Below are positions 33,894-41,746 of a stretch of 64,000 nt of DNA, piece after piece. Each line of letters begins with the position of its first letter. The first letter of the stretch is position 1. The position numbers and the translations under genes are program-made. Below the pieces are notes generated by a model, which saw nothing but the letters and a program-made list of their open reading frames with translations, searched no databases and was not told where the DNA came from. The stretch comes from Clostridiales bacterium (GTDB lineage: Bacteria > Bacillota > Clostridia > Christensenellales > CAG-138): assembly GCA_004558525.1 (NCBI GenBank), contig SFCQ01000005.1:30987-94986 (forward strand). Reading direction: 5' to 3'.

Positions 33894-34673
33894 TTATTTA
33901 ACCAAAGTCAGGCTGTACTTTTCGGCCAGGGCATCCAGAGTGCCGTCTTCCATGAGCTTGGCCATCACTTCATTGAACTTGGCGGTCAGATCGGAGCCCT
34001 TGCGGAAGCCGACGCCGTACTGCTCATCGGTCAGGCTGATGCCGGAGGACAGGCTTTCATAGCTGGTGCCCGGGCCGGTCATGGCGTTTGCCATGGTGAT
34101 GTCGATTACGCAGGCGTCTGAGGTTCCTGCGGCCACTTCCAAAACTGCGGCGCCCTGATCCTGAACGGCAATGTAGCCGTCGATGCCCAGCTCCTTGAGG
34201 GCGGCTTCACCTGCGGAGCCGCTCTCCACGGCGAAGGTCAGACCTGCCAGGCTTTCAACGCTGTCGTAGTCCGCAACCACGTCCGCTTTCATGACGACGA
34301 CCTGCGCGTTGGTGACGTAGGGATCGGAGCAGCTGGTATTCAGGGTGACCTCATCCGTGATGGTCATGCCGTTCCAGATGCAGTCGATGTTATTGGTTTG
34401 CAGTTCGTAGAACTTCTTGCCCCAGTCGGAGAGAACGAAGAATTCCACGTCAACGTCCAGCTCCTTGGCAAAGAGTCGGGCAAATTCGGCGTCGAAGCCG
34501 GTCCATTCGCCGTTTTCGTCCTTGTAGTCCATGGGCGCATAGTCGGTGATGCCGACGATAAGGGTGCCCTTGTCCTGAACGTATTTCAGGTCGGAGCCGG
34601 AGGTGGAGGCGCAGCCGGCAAACATGCAGGCGGCAAGCAGCGCGGGGAGCAGAAGTGCAATGATTTTTCTCAT
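33894..34673 (-). CDS. Amino-acid ABC transporter substrate-binding lipoprotein
   Basis: 259 residues from MRKIIALLLPALLAAC; an upstream in-frame ATG lies within the promoter leader. Lipobox cysteines occur at LLAAC16 and FAGC20, the latter more typical. The mature protein is a family-3 periplasmic-binding fold (GTLIVGITDYAPMDYKD, DAEFARLFAKELDVD). Ligand unknown; polar amino acids or cystine are likely. Ile is encoded almost only by ATC/ATT. Confidence 0.92.
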   Translation of the reverse strand: MRKIIALLLPALLAACMFAGCASTSGSDLKYVQDKGTLIVGITDYAPMDYKDENGEWTGFDAEFARLFAKELDVDVEFFVLSDWGKKFYELQTNNIDCIWNGMTITDEVTLNTSCSDPYVTNAQVVVMKADVVADYDSVESLAGLTFAVESGSAGEAALKELGIDGYIAVQDQGAAVLEVAAGTSDACVIDITMANAMTGPGTSYESLSSGISLTDEQYGVGFRKGSDLTAKFNEVMAKLMEDGTLDALAEKYSLTLVK

Positions 34674-34716
34674 AAATATCTTTCCTTTCCATTTGCGTTT
34701 AATGCTTAATGCTCGC

Positions 34717-34745
34717 ATTATACTTTATCACGCTAAAGTTGTAAA
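34717..34745 (-). promoter_or_regulatory. Sigma-A promoter of the amino-acid transporter operon
   Basis: On the minus strand TTTACA (34745-34740), 17-bp spacer, TATAAT (34722-34717), about 44 bp before the binding-protein ATG. Confidence 0.7.
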
Positions 34746-34787
34746 GTGGAATTTGCAAAAATCGATGGAATTTTGTCAACTGCTCAG

Positions 34788-34820
34788 AAAAAAAGCCGGA
34801 AGGGCGGCAGCCTTTCCGGC
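34788..34820 (-). terminator. Intrinsic terminator of the 35-kb lipoprotein gene
   Basis: GCCGGAAAGG / CCTTCCGGC stem with one bulge followed on the minus strand by seven Ts (A-run at 34788-34794). Confidence 0.7.
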
Positions 34821-34836
34821 AGGGTGATGTTTTATT

Positions 34837-34856
34837 GGCTCTATGTAAATAGTCGG
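34837..34856. mobile_element. Possible terminal repeat remnant of an ISL3-like element
   Basis: GGCTCTATGTAAATAGTCGG resembles the GGCTCT-type ends of ISL3-family insertion sequences. No transposase and no matching second end were seen. It lies in the 139-bp stretch between the foreign-looking transporter operon and the lipoprotein gene. Confidence 0.25.
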
Positions 34857-34959
34857 AGGTATACAAGTAATACCCACAGATTTTATTTGAAATGAAGCCT
34901 CTGCGGCTTTTAGGTCCAATCCTGTGGAGACTGCGGCCTAAAAAGTGTTGGCGGCGGTT

Positions 34960-35601
34960 TTAACTGAACATGCCGAGATAATAGTCCAAGGAAGCGCCGG
35001 TTACGTCGGTTATGGTTATGTTGGCTATGAACCTGCCAAGCTTGTGCAGCAGCACATATTGCTTAAAGCTTATGCCGGATACCTCAACATCGAACTCGGC
35101 GCAAAGATACTTGTCGGAGCCTATGGCGTATTCTGCGTTGCCGACGTGGGTGTACTTTGTGCCGTCGTTTGAATCCTCCATCTGGGAAACGATCTCATCC
35201 ATTATGGCTTGGGTGCTTGCTATGGCGCCGCCGAATATATTCACGTTTTCGTACATTATGAATACATTGTCAAAGGAGTCCGGATCCTGAACCAGCGTGT
35301 CATACACTATGTCAACGCCGCTTAGATCCTCTCCGGCCTCACCCACATCGGCTCCCATAAGATCGGCAAGCTCCTCATCGGTGGATACTACCCAGTTTTC
35401 CGGTGGGGTGAAGGTGAAGCTGACATAATCGTTGGTGTAGGAGCCGTTTTGCCATGTGCCTCTTGTAAGCTTGCTGTCAGCAGCGGCCGATACTGTGGCA
35501 TCGGCATCGGCCTTCCCCTTATTTGTGAGCTTGCTCAGGCCGCAGCCGGTGAGCGGGACGAGCATTATGAGCGCCAAGGCGGCGGCGATTAGCTTTTTCA
35601 T
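34960..35601 (-). CDS. Lipoprotein of unknown function
   Basis: 213 residues from MKKLIAAALALIM; an in-frame ATG 26 codons upstream would span the promoter and is rejected. Signal peptide with lipobox LTGC (Cys20). The mature part is beta-rich (DYVSFTFTPPENWVVS, SGISFKQYVLLHKLGRFIANITIT), a pattern like DcrB/PsbP-type folds, but no function is known. Single-gene unit with its own promoter and terminator. Confidence 0.8.
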   Translation of the reverse strand: MKKLIAAALALIMLVPLTGCGLSKLTNKGKADADATVSAAADSKLTRGTWQNGSYTNDYVSFTFTPPENWVVSTDEELADLMGADVGEAGEDLSGVDIVYDTLVQDPDSFDNVFIMYENVNIFGGAIASTQAIMDEIVSQMEDSNDGTKYTHVGNAEYAIGSDKYLCAEFDVEVSGISFKQYVLLHKLGRFIANITITDVTGASLDYYLGMFS

Positions 35602-35623
35602 GAAAATACCCCTTTTTCTTATT

Positions 35624-35639
35624 GGCACGTTAACGTGCC
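35624..35639. promoter_or_regulatory. Perfect 16-bp palindrome at the lipoprotein transcript start
   Basis: GGCACGTTAACGTGCC, fully self-complementary, beginning about five bases after the predicted transcription start. It may be an operator or a 5' mRNA stem. Confidence 0.6.
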
Positions 35640-35650
35640 TGCATAGGGGC

Positions 35651-35679
35651 ATTATATCATCTAAGCAGCGGCCGGACAA
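35651..35679 (-). promoter_or_regulatory. Sigma-A promoter of the lipoprotein gene
   Basis: Minus strand TTGTCC (35679-35674), 17-bp spacer, TATAAT (35656-35651). The perfect palindrome lies just downstream. Confidence 0.65.
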
Positions 35680-35690
35680 GCCGAAACGGC

Positions 35691-36551
35691 TTATATATCA
35701 GCTTCTATATATTTACGGTAGCCCTCCATACCGTCCGCATTGCTTGGATGGAGGGTCCTTATGCCCATGCCGCGCATGGCGTAAAGCAGCACAAGCGCGC
35801 CCGGGATTATGACATCATGCCTTTTTGCGAGCAGGGGTATCTGCCTTCGCTTTTCGTCGCCTATATCGAATAAGGAGCGCATGAGCCTCTCTATGCTCTC
35901 TATGGTAAGGGCGGAGTTTTCCACAGCGTGCGCATCGTAAGTCTCAAGCCCGAGCGACAGGGCGGCAAGAGTGGTTATCGTACCGCCTACGCCTATCCAA
36001 TCCTCCATTCTTATTCTGGGGAATACGAAAAGACCTTCGCAGCTTGAAAACACGGCCTGCTTGAGAGAGCTAAGCTCATTTGAGCCGCATGCGGAGCATA
36101 TGTCCTTGGCCCTTACGCAGCCCATAGGCGCGCTTGTTGCAAAGGAGGCGGATACGAGCTGGCATGAGCCGCCGCCAAGGTCGATAAGCCCCCAATCCTC
36201 CTTATCGGCTATGCCCGCGCCTATAAGCGCAAGGCGCGCCTCCTCGTCACCGGAAAGCACGCGCACGGGCATTATGGCTCCGGCAAGGGTCAGGAACCTG
36301 CTGCGGCTTTCATCATCGGCATCGCGCACGGCGCTCGTTGCGTAGGCGTAAGGCTTAAGCCCTTCCTCCGCGGCAAGAGAAGCGAAGAAGCTGAGCGCGT
36401 CTATACTGCGCGCTATGGCGGCATCGGAAAGCCTGCCGGTCTCTACTATGCTCTCGGCAAGCCTTGTGGTGATGAGCCGCTTTTCGCCGCCCCTGCCCAA
36501 ATACCGTATGGAGTTGCTGCCGATATCTATTACGGCTGCTTTGCTTGGCAT
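35691..36551 (-). CDS. Ppx/GppA phosphatase family protein
   Basis: 286 residues with the actin-fold signatures AVIDIGSNSIRY at the N-terminus and WGLIDLGGGSCQLVSA (about residues 120-135), and GVGGTITTLAALSLGL near 185. The family hydrolyses the terminal phosphate of polyphosphate or pppGpp. Length corresponds to the short, two-domain form lacking the C-terminal HD-like domain. It lies near divIC-yabQ-yabP, as often in Firmicutes. Confidence 0.9.
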   Translation of the reverse strand: MPSKAAVIDIGSNSIRYLGRGGEKRLITTRLAESIVETGRLSDAAIARSIDALSFFASLAAEEGLKPYAYATSAVRDADDESRSRFLTLAGAIMPVRVLSGDEEARLALIGAGIADKEDWGLIDLGGGSCQLVSASFATSAPMGCVRAKDICSACGSNELSSLKQAVFSSCEGLFVFPRIRMEDWIGVGGTITTLAALSLGLETYDAHAVENSALTIESIERLMRSLFDIGDEKRRQIPLLAKRHDVIIPGALVLLYAMRGMGIRTLHPSNADGMEGYRKYIEADI

Positions 36552-36574
36552 CTATTATCCTCCAAAAACATATT

Positions 36575-36616
36575 GGGCTGCCGCCCCTTAGCAACCCCGT
36601 GTTCTTCGACAGGCTC
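36575..36616 (+). repeat. Dispersed intergenic repeat, degenerate short copy D
   Basis: GGGCTGCCGCCCCTTAGCAA followed by CCCCGTGTTCTTCGACAGGCTC, a diverged right-end core. A perfect hairpin follows 25 bp further on. Confidence 0.6.
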
Positions 36617-36641
36617 AAATATAAAACACACTTATATAAGT

Positions 36642-36672
36642 TATAAAAAGTGGAGCAGCTCCACTTTTTATA
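36642..36672. terminator. Perfect 14-bp hairpin downstream of divIC
   Basis: TATAAAAAGTGGAG, CAG loop, CTCCACTTTTTATA. The A/T flanks provide a U-run in either direction, so it can act as a bidirectional terminator; on the minus strand it follows divIC by 19 bp. Confidence 0.7.
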
Positions 36673-36690
36673 GCCTGTATTATAACTGTT

Positions 36691-36972
36691 TTAATCCGTT
36701 ATGTTGAACTTTATATCCTCCGGCAATACAAGCCCCAGCTTTTCCCTTGCATACTGTATCCGGTATTCCCTGCTCTTGGCGTATTCTATCATGTATTCAA
36801 GCCTTTGCTCCTCCGCCTGGAGCTGAGCGTATTGCTCGTCCAGCTCGGCCTGGCGCGCGGCTATCTCCTTAAGCTTTGCGCTCTGCGATATAAATACTAT
36901 AGCCGCGAAAGCGACGCATAAAAGCGTCAAAAACGCTATGAATCTTGGCGTGACCCTTAGCCTGTGCCTCAT
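36691..36972 (-). CDS. divIC: Septum formation initiator, DivIC/FtsB family
   Basis: 93 residues from MRHRLRVTPRF; an upstream in-frame ATG adds 24 unconserved residues. One membrane helix (about 11-29) followed by a coiled coil (KLKEIAARQAELDEQYAQLQ) and the family ending YAREKLGLVLPED. DivIC works in the divisome with FtsL and DivIB. The yabP-yabQ-divIC order matches Bacillus. Confidence 0.85.
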   Translation of the reverse strand: MRHRLRVTPRFIAFLTLLCVAFAAIVFISQSAKLKEIAARQAELDEQYAQLQAEEQRLEYMIEYAKSREYRIQYAREKLGLVLPEDIKFNITD

Positions 36973-37057
36973 GCCGCCCTCGCCTCCATAATAAGATAAG
37001 GATAGATACGCAGGTATACCCTTCCATATATATTTATAAAGCATACGGGAGCATATT

Positions 37058-37408
37058 TCAAGCCTTATTTTTCCTGTACGCCGCTTTTTTGGACTTTATA
37101 AGGGCGTTCAGCTTATGCCTTATGCTTGCGCCTATTAGCCGCATGGGGAAGCGGCAATACAAAAGCACGCCGAGAAAAATGCATATAACGGAATACAGGC
37201 GTATCCTGCCCTCGTCCGCTATAAGAAATATCAATGCCGCCATGCAGCCCGCCGCAACATAAAAAAGCGCGTCGAACACGGCCGATATGAGCCTGCCTTC
37301 GCCAAAGGGCAGCCTTATAAAGGCCGATACATCATAAATAAGCCCTATCAGCATGCCGCCGTAAAGCGAGATAAGGCATATGCGTATTTCCTCAGCAACA
37401 TGGCCCAT
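37058..37408 (-). CDS. yabQ: Spore cortex biosynthesis protein YabQ
   Basis: 116 residues with three to four membrane helices and the family features GGMLIGLIYDVSAFIR and LFYVAAGCMAALIF. YabQ localises to the outer forespore membrane and is needed for cortex formation in Bacillus. It starts on the last base of the yabP stop, so the two are coupled. Confidence 0.88.
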   Translation of the reverse strand: MGHVAEEIRICLISLYGGMLIGLIYDVSAFIRLPFGEGRLISAVFDALFYVAAGCMAALIFLIADEGRIRLYSVICIFLGVLLYCRFPMRLIGASIRHKLNALIKSKKAAYRKNKA

Positions 37409-37701
37409 CAGCGGAACATTCTTGAAAACAGGCTGCCGCGCTGCTCCTGCGTATCGGTGTACTCAAGGGCGTATATCTCGCCCTCAACTATCACCTGGGC
37501 GTCGTCCAGGCTCAGCTTTGTCATGTGCAGGCCGCTGCCTTCTATCCTGAGCGCGCCAACGTCCGTGACAAGCTCTATTTCAGTTTCGTTGAAGCAATCC
37601 ACATCCTTTACGCCGCTTACGCTCATAAGCTCGCGCCCTTCGATATGCACGCTGTGCGTGCGTATGCGCGAGGCCGAGCCTTCTGTGAGGATCCTGTCCA
37701 T
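37408..37701 (-). CDS. yabP: Sporulation protein YabP
   Basis: 97 residues from MDRILTEGSASRIRTHSVHI; an ATG 12 codons upstream is in frame but AGGAGG lies just before this start. Beta-rich YabP/YqfC fold with the family centre GVKDVDCFNETEIELVTDVG and LRIEGSGLHMTKLSLDD. Mother-cell protein associated with spore coat/cortex assembly. Confidence 0.9.
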   Translation of the reverse strand: MDRILTEGSASRIRTHSVHIEGRELMSVSGVKDVDCFNETEIELVTDVGALRIEGSGLHMTKLSLDDAQVIVEGEIYALEYTDTQEQRGSLFSRMFR

Positions 37702-37788
37702 GCAATGCCTCCTTTTGTGCATTTTGGTTATGGACAAATATATGCGCTAAATGTACAAAAAATACATAACATGTTCACTTGTTGCCGC

Positions 37789-37816
37789 TTGACAACGGGC
37801 TTGGGTTAACTGTAAT
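37789..37816 (+). promoter_or_regulatory. rho promoter
   Basis: TTGACA (37789-37794) and TGTAAT (37811-37816) with a 16-bp spacer. A leader of about 150 nt, with a small GGCAT/ATGCC hairpin, separates it from rho, leaving room for autogenous attenuation. Confidence 0.6.
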
Positions 37817-37968
37817 ATGTATATGTCGGTAAATGAGGCATACGAATGCCGCAAGTCGTGTTTTAATTCCAACAATATGGGCATAATACTTATAAATGAA
37901 CTGGTATATACACGATCAGCATAGCACGTTAAAGTTTATTTTTGTGCGTTCTTGAAAGGAGCAGCATT

Positions 37969-39840
37969 TTGACTAAAGAGCAATTACTTGAAAAATCATT
38001 GGGCGACCTCAGGGAGATAGCCAAGCTTCAGGGCGTAAAGTCCATCACAAAATACCGTAAGAACGAGCTGGTGGATATAATAATGAACGGCGGGGCAAAG
38101 CCGCAGGAGGCGGATAAGGCCGGTACTGATGACGCTGAGCCGGCAGCCGCCGATGCGCAGCCTAAAGCCGACCCGCAGGCGGCAAAAAACGAGCAGCCTG
38201 TACAGAGCATACAGGGCGAGCAGGCGGAGACGCAGGGTGAGCAGGCATACGAGCAGCGGCCAAGATATCAGCAGCCTTACAGGCAGCCGCCGAGGCAGGA
38301 CTACCAGCAGAACAGCGGCTACACCAGGCGCTATACGAATCCCAATGCATATCAGGATAACGGCAGGCCGCCGAGGCAGGGCTATCAGCAGAATTACGGC
38401 GCGCCAAGATACAACCAGGGCTATGAGCAGAGGCCGCAATACAGGCAGGATGGCTACATGCAGCAGAACCCTTACAGGCAGGATGGCTACATGCAGCAAC
38501 CCCCATACAGGCAGGATGGCTACGTCCAGCAGAATCCCTACAGGCAGGATGGCTTTTCCGCCAATCCCATGGATATGCATGACGATGGTTACCGCCAGCC
38601 GAAGAACGAAGGCTATTACAACAAGGAATACGGCACATCGAACCCAGCGGTACCCGAAATGCTTGAGAACGGCGCGTGCGGAGACTGCGAGGGCGTGCTC
38701 GAGGTGCTGCCGGACGGATACGGCTTTTTAAGGAGCGACAACTATCTTCCGGGCAACAGGGACGTGTATGTTTCAATAGCGCAGATAAGGCGCTTTGGCC
38801 TTAAAACAGGGGATTTGGTGACCGGCAAGACCAGGCCTTCAAAGGAGGGCGAAAGGTTTCTGGCCCTGCTGTACATAACCGCAATAAATGGGGAGGAGCC
38901 GGAAAAGACCCAGCAGAGGAAGCCGTTTGACGAGCTTGTACCCATATTTCCGGACGAAAGGCTCACGCTTGAGTCAAAGGGGCTGGGCAGGGACCAGAAC
39001 CTTGCTATAAGGCTTATTGACCTTATCGCGCCCATAGGCAAGGGCCAGCGCGGCATGATAGTAAGCCAGCCCAAATCCGGTAAGACCACGCTGCTTAAAA
39101 ACATAGCGCACGGGATATCGACCAACTATCCGGACGTGCATCTTATAGTGCTGCTTATAGACGAAAGGCCCGAGGAGGTCACGGATATGCAGCGCTCCAT
39201 AAAGGGAGAGGTGCTCTACTCAACGTTTGACGAGCTGCCCGAGCATCATACAAGGGTGGCTGAGATGACGCAGGAGCGCGCGATGAGGCTGGTTGAACAG
39301 GGCAAGGACGTTGTTGTGCTGCTCGACTCCATAACAAGGCTGGCAAGGGCGTACAACCTTACCATACCGGCGACAGGAAAAACCCTTTCCGGCGGCATGG
39401 ATCCGGGCGCGCTGCATAAGCCGAAAAGGTTCTTTGGCGCGGCGAGAAACATAGAAAACGGCGGCAGCCTTACCATAATCGCCACTGCCCTTATCGAGAC
39501 GGGCAGCAGAATGGACGATATAGTATACGAGGAGTTCAAGGGCACCGGCAATATGGAGATACATCTTGACAGAAAGCTGAGCGAAAAGCGCATATTCCCG
39601 GCAATAGACATATACAAATCGGGTACCCGCAAGGAAGAGCTGCTTTTGAACAAGCAGGAGCTTGAAGCCGTATTCAACATACGGCGCACGTTCCTCAGCG
39701 GCAACCCTGCGGACGCTACGGAGCAGCTTATTGCCATGCTTGAGCGCACGGAGACTAACGAGGAATTTGTGACCAAGCTAAATTCAATGGGCAAGGCATA
39801 TGAAAAGGACGGCTTCTCGGCGGGCAAAAGGATAAATTGA
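37969..39840 (+). CDS. rho: Transcription termination factor Rho with long low-complexity N-terminal insert
   Basis: 623 residues from a TTG start preceded by AAAGGAG six bases upstream; a further in-frame ATG-less extension is unsupported. Order: Rho N-terminal helical domain (about 1-45), a low-complexity Gln/Tyr/Arg/Pro-rich insert (about 50-230), the cold-shock-type RNA-binding domain (about 240-315, VLEVLPDGYGFLR) and the RecA-like ATPase with P-loop QPKSGKTTLL and the R-loop region GTRKEELLLNKQEL. Rho is a hexameric helicase that ends transcription. Core motifs are intact; the insert makes it about 200 residues longer than standard Rho. Confidence 0.95.
   Translation: MTKEQLLEKSLGDLREIAKLQGVKSITKYRKNELVDIIMNGGAKPQEADKAGTDDAEPAAADAQPKADPQAAKNEQPVQSIQGEQAETQGEQAYEQRPRYQQPYRQPPRQDYQQNSGYTRRYTNPNAYQDNGRPPRQGYQQNYGAPRYNQGYEQRPQYRQDGYMQQNPYRQDGYMQQPPYRQDGYVQQNPYRQDGFSANPMDMHDDGYRQPKNEGYYNKEYGTSNPAVPEMLENGACGDCEGVLEVLPDGYGFLRSDNYLPGNRDVYVSIAQIRRFGLKTGDLVTGKTRPSKEGERFLALLYITAINGEEPEKTQQRKPFDELVPIFPDERLTLESKGLGRDQNLAIRLIDLIAPIGKGQRGMIVSQPKSGKTTLLKNIAHGISTNYPDVHLIVLLIDERPEEVTDMQRSIKGEVLYSTFDELPEHHTRVAEMTQERAMRLVEQGKDVVVLLDSITRLARAYNLTIPATGKTLSGGMDPGALHKPKRFFGAARNIENGGSLTIIATALIETGSRMDDIVYEEFKGTGNMEIHLDRKLSEKRIFPAIDIYKSGTRKEELLLNKQELEAVFNIRRTFLSGNPADATEQLIAMLERTETNEEFVTKLNSMGKAYEKDGFSAGKRIN
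38440..38553 (+). repeat. 33-bp in-frame tandem repeats inside rho
   Basis: Three full 33-bp units and a partial fourth encode YRQDGYMQQNP, YRQDGYMQQPP, YRQDGYVQQNP and YRQDGF (Rho residues about 158-195). They lie in the disordered insert and resemble prion-like sequence. Confidence 0.9.
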
Positions 39841-39910
39841 GGCGAGCATTGCCGCCTGCGGAAAAAGAATAACGGGAGAGCTTAACCGCTCCCCACAGGC
39901 TGTGTAAAAC

Positions 39911-39934
39911 AAGGGCCGCCGAAAGGCGGCCCTT
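39911..39934 (+). terminator. GAAA-capped hairpin after rho
   Basis: Perfect 10-bp stem AAGGGCCGCC / GGCGGCCCTT with a GAAA tetraloop, 71 bp past the rho stop, just before repeat copy E. The U-run is weak. Confidence 0.65.
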
Positions 39935-39935
39935 C

Positions 39936-40046
39936 AGTCTGTCAAAAAAGTGGCTGAACGCCACTTTTTTGAGTTTTACGGGTTTTGCCTCTCGCATTCG
40001 CTCCCGGGCGGCAAAAGTAGCAAAGTACGAAAACCTCTCCGGAGCC
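39936..40046 (+). repeat. Dispersed intergenic repeat, truncated copy E
   Basis: Left half only: GTCTGTCAAAAAAGTGGCTG, the GCCACTTTTTT hairpin, GGGTTTTGCCTCTCGC and CTCCCGGGCGGCAAAA. It stops at the end of the convergent peptidase gene. Confidence 0.75.
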
Positions 40047-40060
40047 CGTAAAGGCGAACG

Positions 40061-40768
40061 TTAACGTCTCCTTGCCCTGTTTGACATTGCAAGGAGCCTT
40101 AAGAACGTGAAAAACGTGCTGAGCGCGGCCACAACGTAGGTCATGGCTGCTGCGCGGAGCACCTTCTTTGCCGCCGTCTCTTCCGGGCCCTGCGCTATGT
40201 AGCCGCCCTCCGTAAGCATGGCTATGCCGCGTTTTGACGCGTTGAACTCAACGGGCAGCGTAACGAGCTGGAACACCAGTATCCCAAGATACAGCCACGC
40301 GCCGAAGTTTGCAAGGTTGAACCAGCTCAGCACTATGCCGAGCAGCACCAGCCACGGCCCTATGGCGGAGCCTATGCGCGCTATGGGCAGCAGGGAGTTC
40401 CTTATCCTTATCGGGGTATAACCGTCCCTGTACTGCATGACATGGCCTATCTCGTGCGCCGCTACCGCAAGCGCCGCAACGGACGTGCTGTTGTACACTG
40501 TCTGGCTCAGGCCGACCCTGTTGCGGGCCGGATCAAAATGGTCCGTAAGGGAGCCTGAAACCGGCGTCAGCGTTGCGTCGCTGCCGCCCTCGTTCAATAG
40601 CCTCTGCGCTACCTGAGAGGCCGAAAGCCCGCAGTACGCTGGCATGTCCGAATATTTCCTGAAGGTGCTTTGCACCTTCAGCGAGGCTATCATTCCCGCT
40701 ATGGCTATTATTATTACGGCAAAATACAATACCGTCTCCGCCGCGTAGGAGAAATACTGATCTAACAT
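40061..40768 (-). CDS. YugP-type neutral zinc metallopeptidase
   Basis: 235 residues from MLDQYFSYAAETVLYFAV; AGGAGG precedes this ATG. Membrane helices at the N-terminus and in the C-terminal half. The zinc-binding HExxH-type motif reads AAHEIGHVMQY (about residue 122), in the pattern AVAAHEIGHVMQ of the YugP (DUF, peptidase M-type) family. Membrane-associated; substrate unknown. Confidence 0.88.
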   Translation of the reverse strand: MLDQYFSYAAETVLYFAVIIIAIAGMIASLKVQSTFRKYSDMPAYCGLSASQVAQRLLNEGGSDATLTPVSGSLTDHFDPARNRVGLSQTVYNSTSVAALAVAAHEIGHVMQYRDGYTPIRIRNSLLPIARIGSAIGPWLVLLGIVLSWFNLANFGAWLYLGILVFQLVTLPVEFNASKRGIAMLTEGGYIAQGPEETAAKKVLRAAAMTYVVAALSTFFTFLRLLAMSNRARRR

Positions 40769-40886
40769 GCAAAAGCCTCCTCTTTTGGGGTCTGTTTGGA
40801 ATCTCATATACCTTAGTATACTTACTATATCTCATTATAACAACTTTTTTATGCGCAACGAAAAGCATTTGGGTGAACTTGCGGTG

Positions 40887-40948
40887 AACAATATTGTTAC
40901 CAAACTGTTAATTTATCGAAAAACGATAAATTTATATTGAATTTCAAT
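40887..40948 (+). promoter_or_regulatory. Three palindromes upstream of the DUF2975 operon
   Basis: AACAATATTGTT (40887-40898, perfect), AATTTATCG-aaaaa-CGATAAATT (40910-40932) and ATTGAA-T-TTCAAT (40936-40948, overlapping the -35 box). They are likely operators, possibly for the HTH protein encoded at 41540. The remainder of the 300-bp gap holds the promoter and a leader with a small AGAAG/CTTCT hairpin. Confidence 0.55.
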
Positions 40949-40965
40949 AAAAACCATGTTATCAT
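40937..40965 (+). promoter_or_regulatory. Promoter of the DUF2975 / HTH / membrane-protein operon
   Basis: TTGAAT (40937-40942) and TATCAT (40960-40965) with a 17-bp spacer, flanked by palindromes. Confidence 0.6.
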
Positions 40966-41068
40966 GCATATGCTATCGGCTGACAGAAGGGCGTAAGCGC
41001 TTCTTTGGGGCTTGTGCGCTCCTCTCAACTGACGGCGGCGATACAATAATACCGGAGGCCAAAAAGAT

Positions 41069-41521
41069 ATGAGGCTTAAGATACTGGCAAGAATAACAAA
41101 GCTGCTTTTGATGCTGCTTATGCTCTCCGTGGCCTGCGCCATGGCGGCGCTTGTGATATCCGGCGACGTCAGGCGCTTTTTTGCCGAGGGCTACGGCATG
41201 GAGGCGGACGGCTTTATGCTGTATGCGTTTTTGCTTACTGCCGGTGCGATAGCGCTGTGGATACTGTTTGAGCTTATAGCGGTGCTGAGCACCGTGGAAA
41301 GCGACCCCTTCCTTGAGCGCAACGCAAGGGCGTTTGTAAGAATGGGCGTGGCGGCGGAGATAGCGGCGGCGCTGTTTGTAGGCAAGTGCGTTTTTTCGTT
41401 CACGGCAATGACTGCCGTATGCGCGCTGGTGATGGCGCTGAGCGGACTGTTTGCGCTGACGCTTGCGGCGGTGTTTGCAAGGGCGGTCGCCTTCAAGCAG
41501 GAAAACGACCTGACCATATGA
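41069..41521 (+). CDS. DUF2975-type membrane protein
   Basis: 150 residues with four membrane helices (about 10-30, 48-70, 92-110, 118-138) and the family-like segment LSTVESDPFLERNARAFVRMG between helices 2 and 3. DUF2975 proteins are typically paired with a small YozG-like HTH regulator, as here. Function unknown. Confidence 0.82.
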   Translation: MRLKILARITKLLLMLLMLSVACAMAALVISGDVRRFFAEGYGMEADGFMLYAFLLTAGAIALWILFELIAVLSTVESDPFLERNARAFVRMGVAAEIAAALFVGKCVFSFTAMTAVCALVMALSGLFALTLAAVFARAVAFKQENDLTI

Positions 41522-41539
41522 ATTAGCAGAGGTAGAGCG

Positions 41540-41746
41540 ATGATTAAGGTGAAGCTTGACGTTATGCTGGCCAAAAGGGGAGTTTCCAGCGGTGAGCTTG
41601 CGGACGCAATAGGCATCACGCAGGCAAACCTAAGCATACTTAAGACCAACAAGGGCAAGGCCGTGCGCTTTTCCACCCTTGATGCGATATGCAAAAAGCT
41701 TGACTGCACGGTGGGCGACATACTTGAATATGTGGAGGACAAATGA
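41540..41746 (+). CDS. YozG-type Cro/XRE helix-turn-helix regulator
   Basis: 68 residues, a single HTH domain: VKLDVMLAKRGVSSGELADA, the recognition region ITQANLSILKTNKGKAVRF and the family ending LDCTVGDILEYVED. It overlaps the next gene by 4 bp and follows the DUF2975 gene by 18 bp. It probably regulates its own operon. Confidence 0.9.
   Translation: MIKVKLDVMLAKRGVSSGELADAIGITQANLSILKTNKGKAVRFSTLDAICKKLDCTVGDILEYVEDK

Noticed and set aside
38129..38731. Long alternative-frame proteins inside the rho insert
   Set aside because: They are shadows of the in-frame repeats; only the Rho frame carries conserved domains on both sides.
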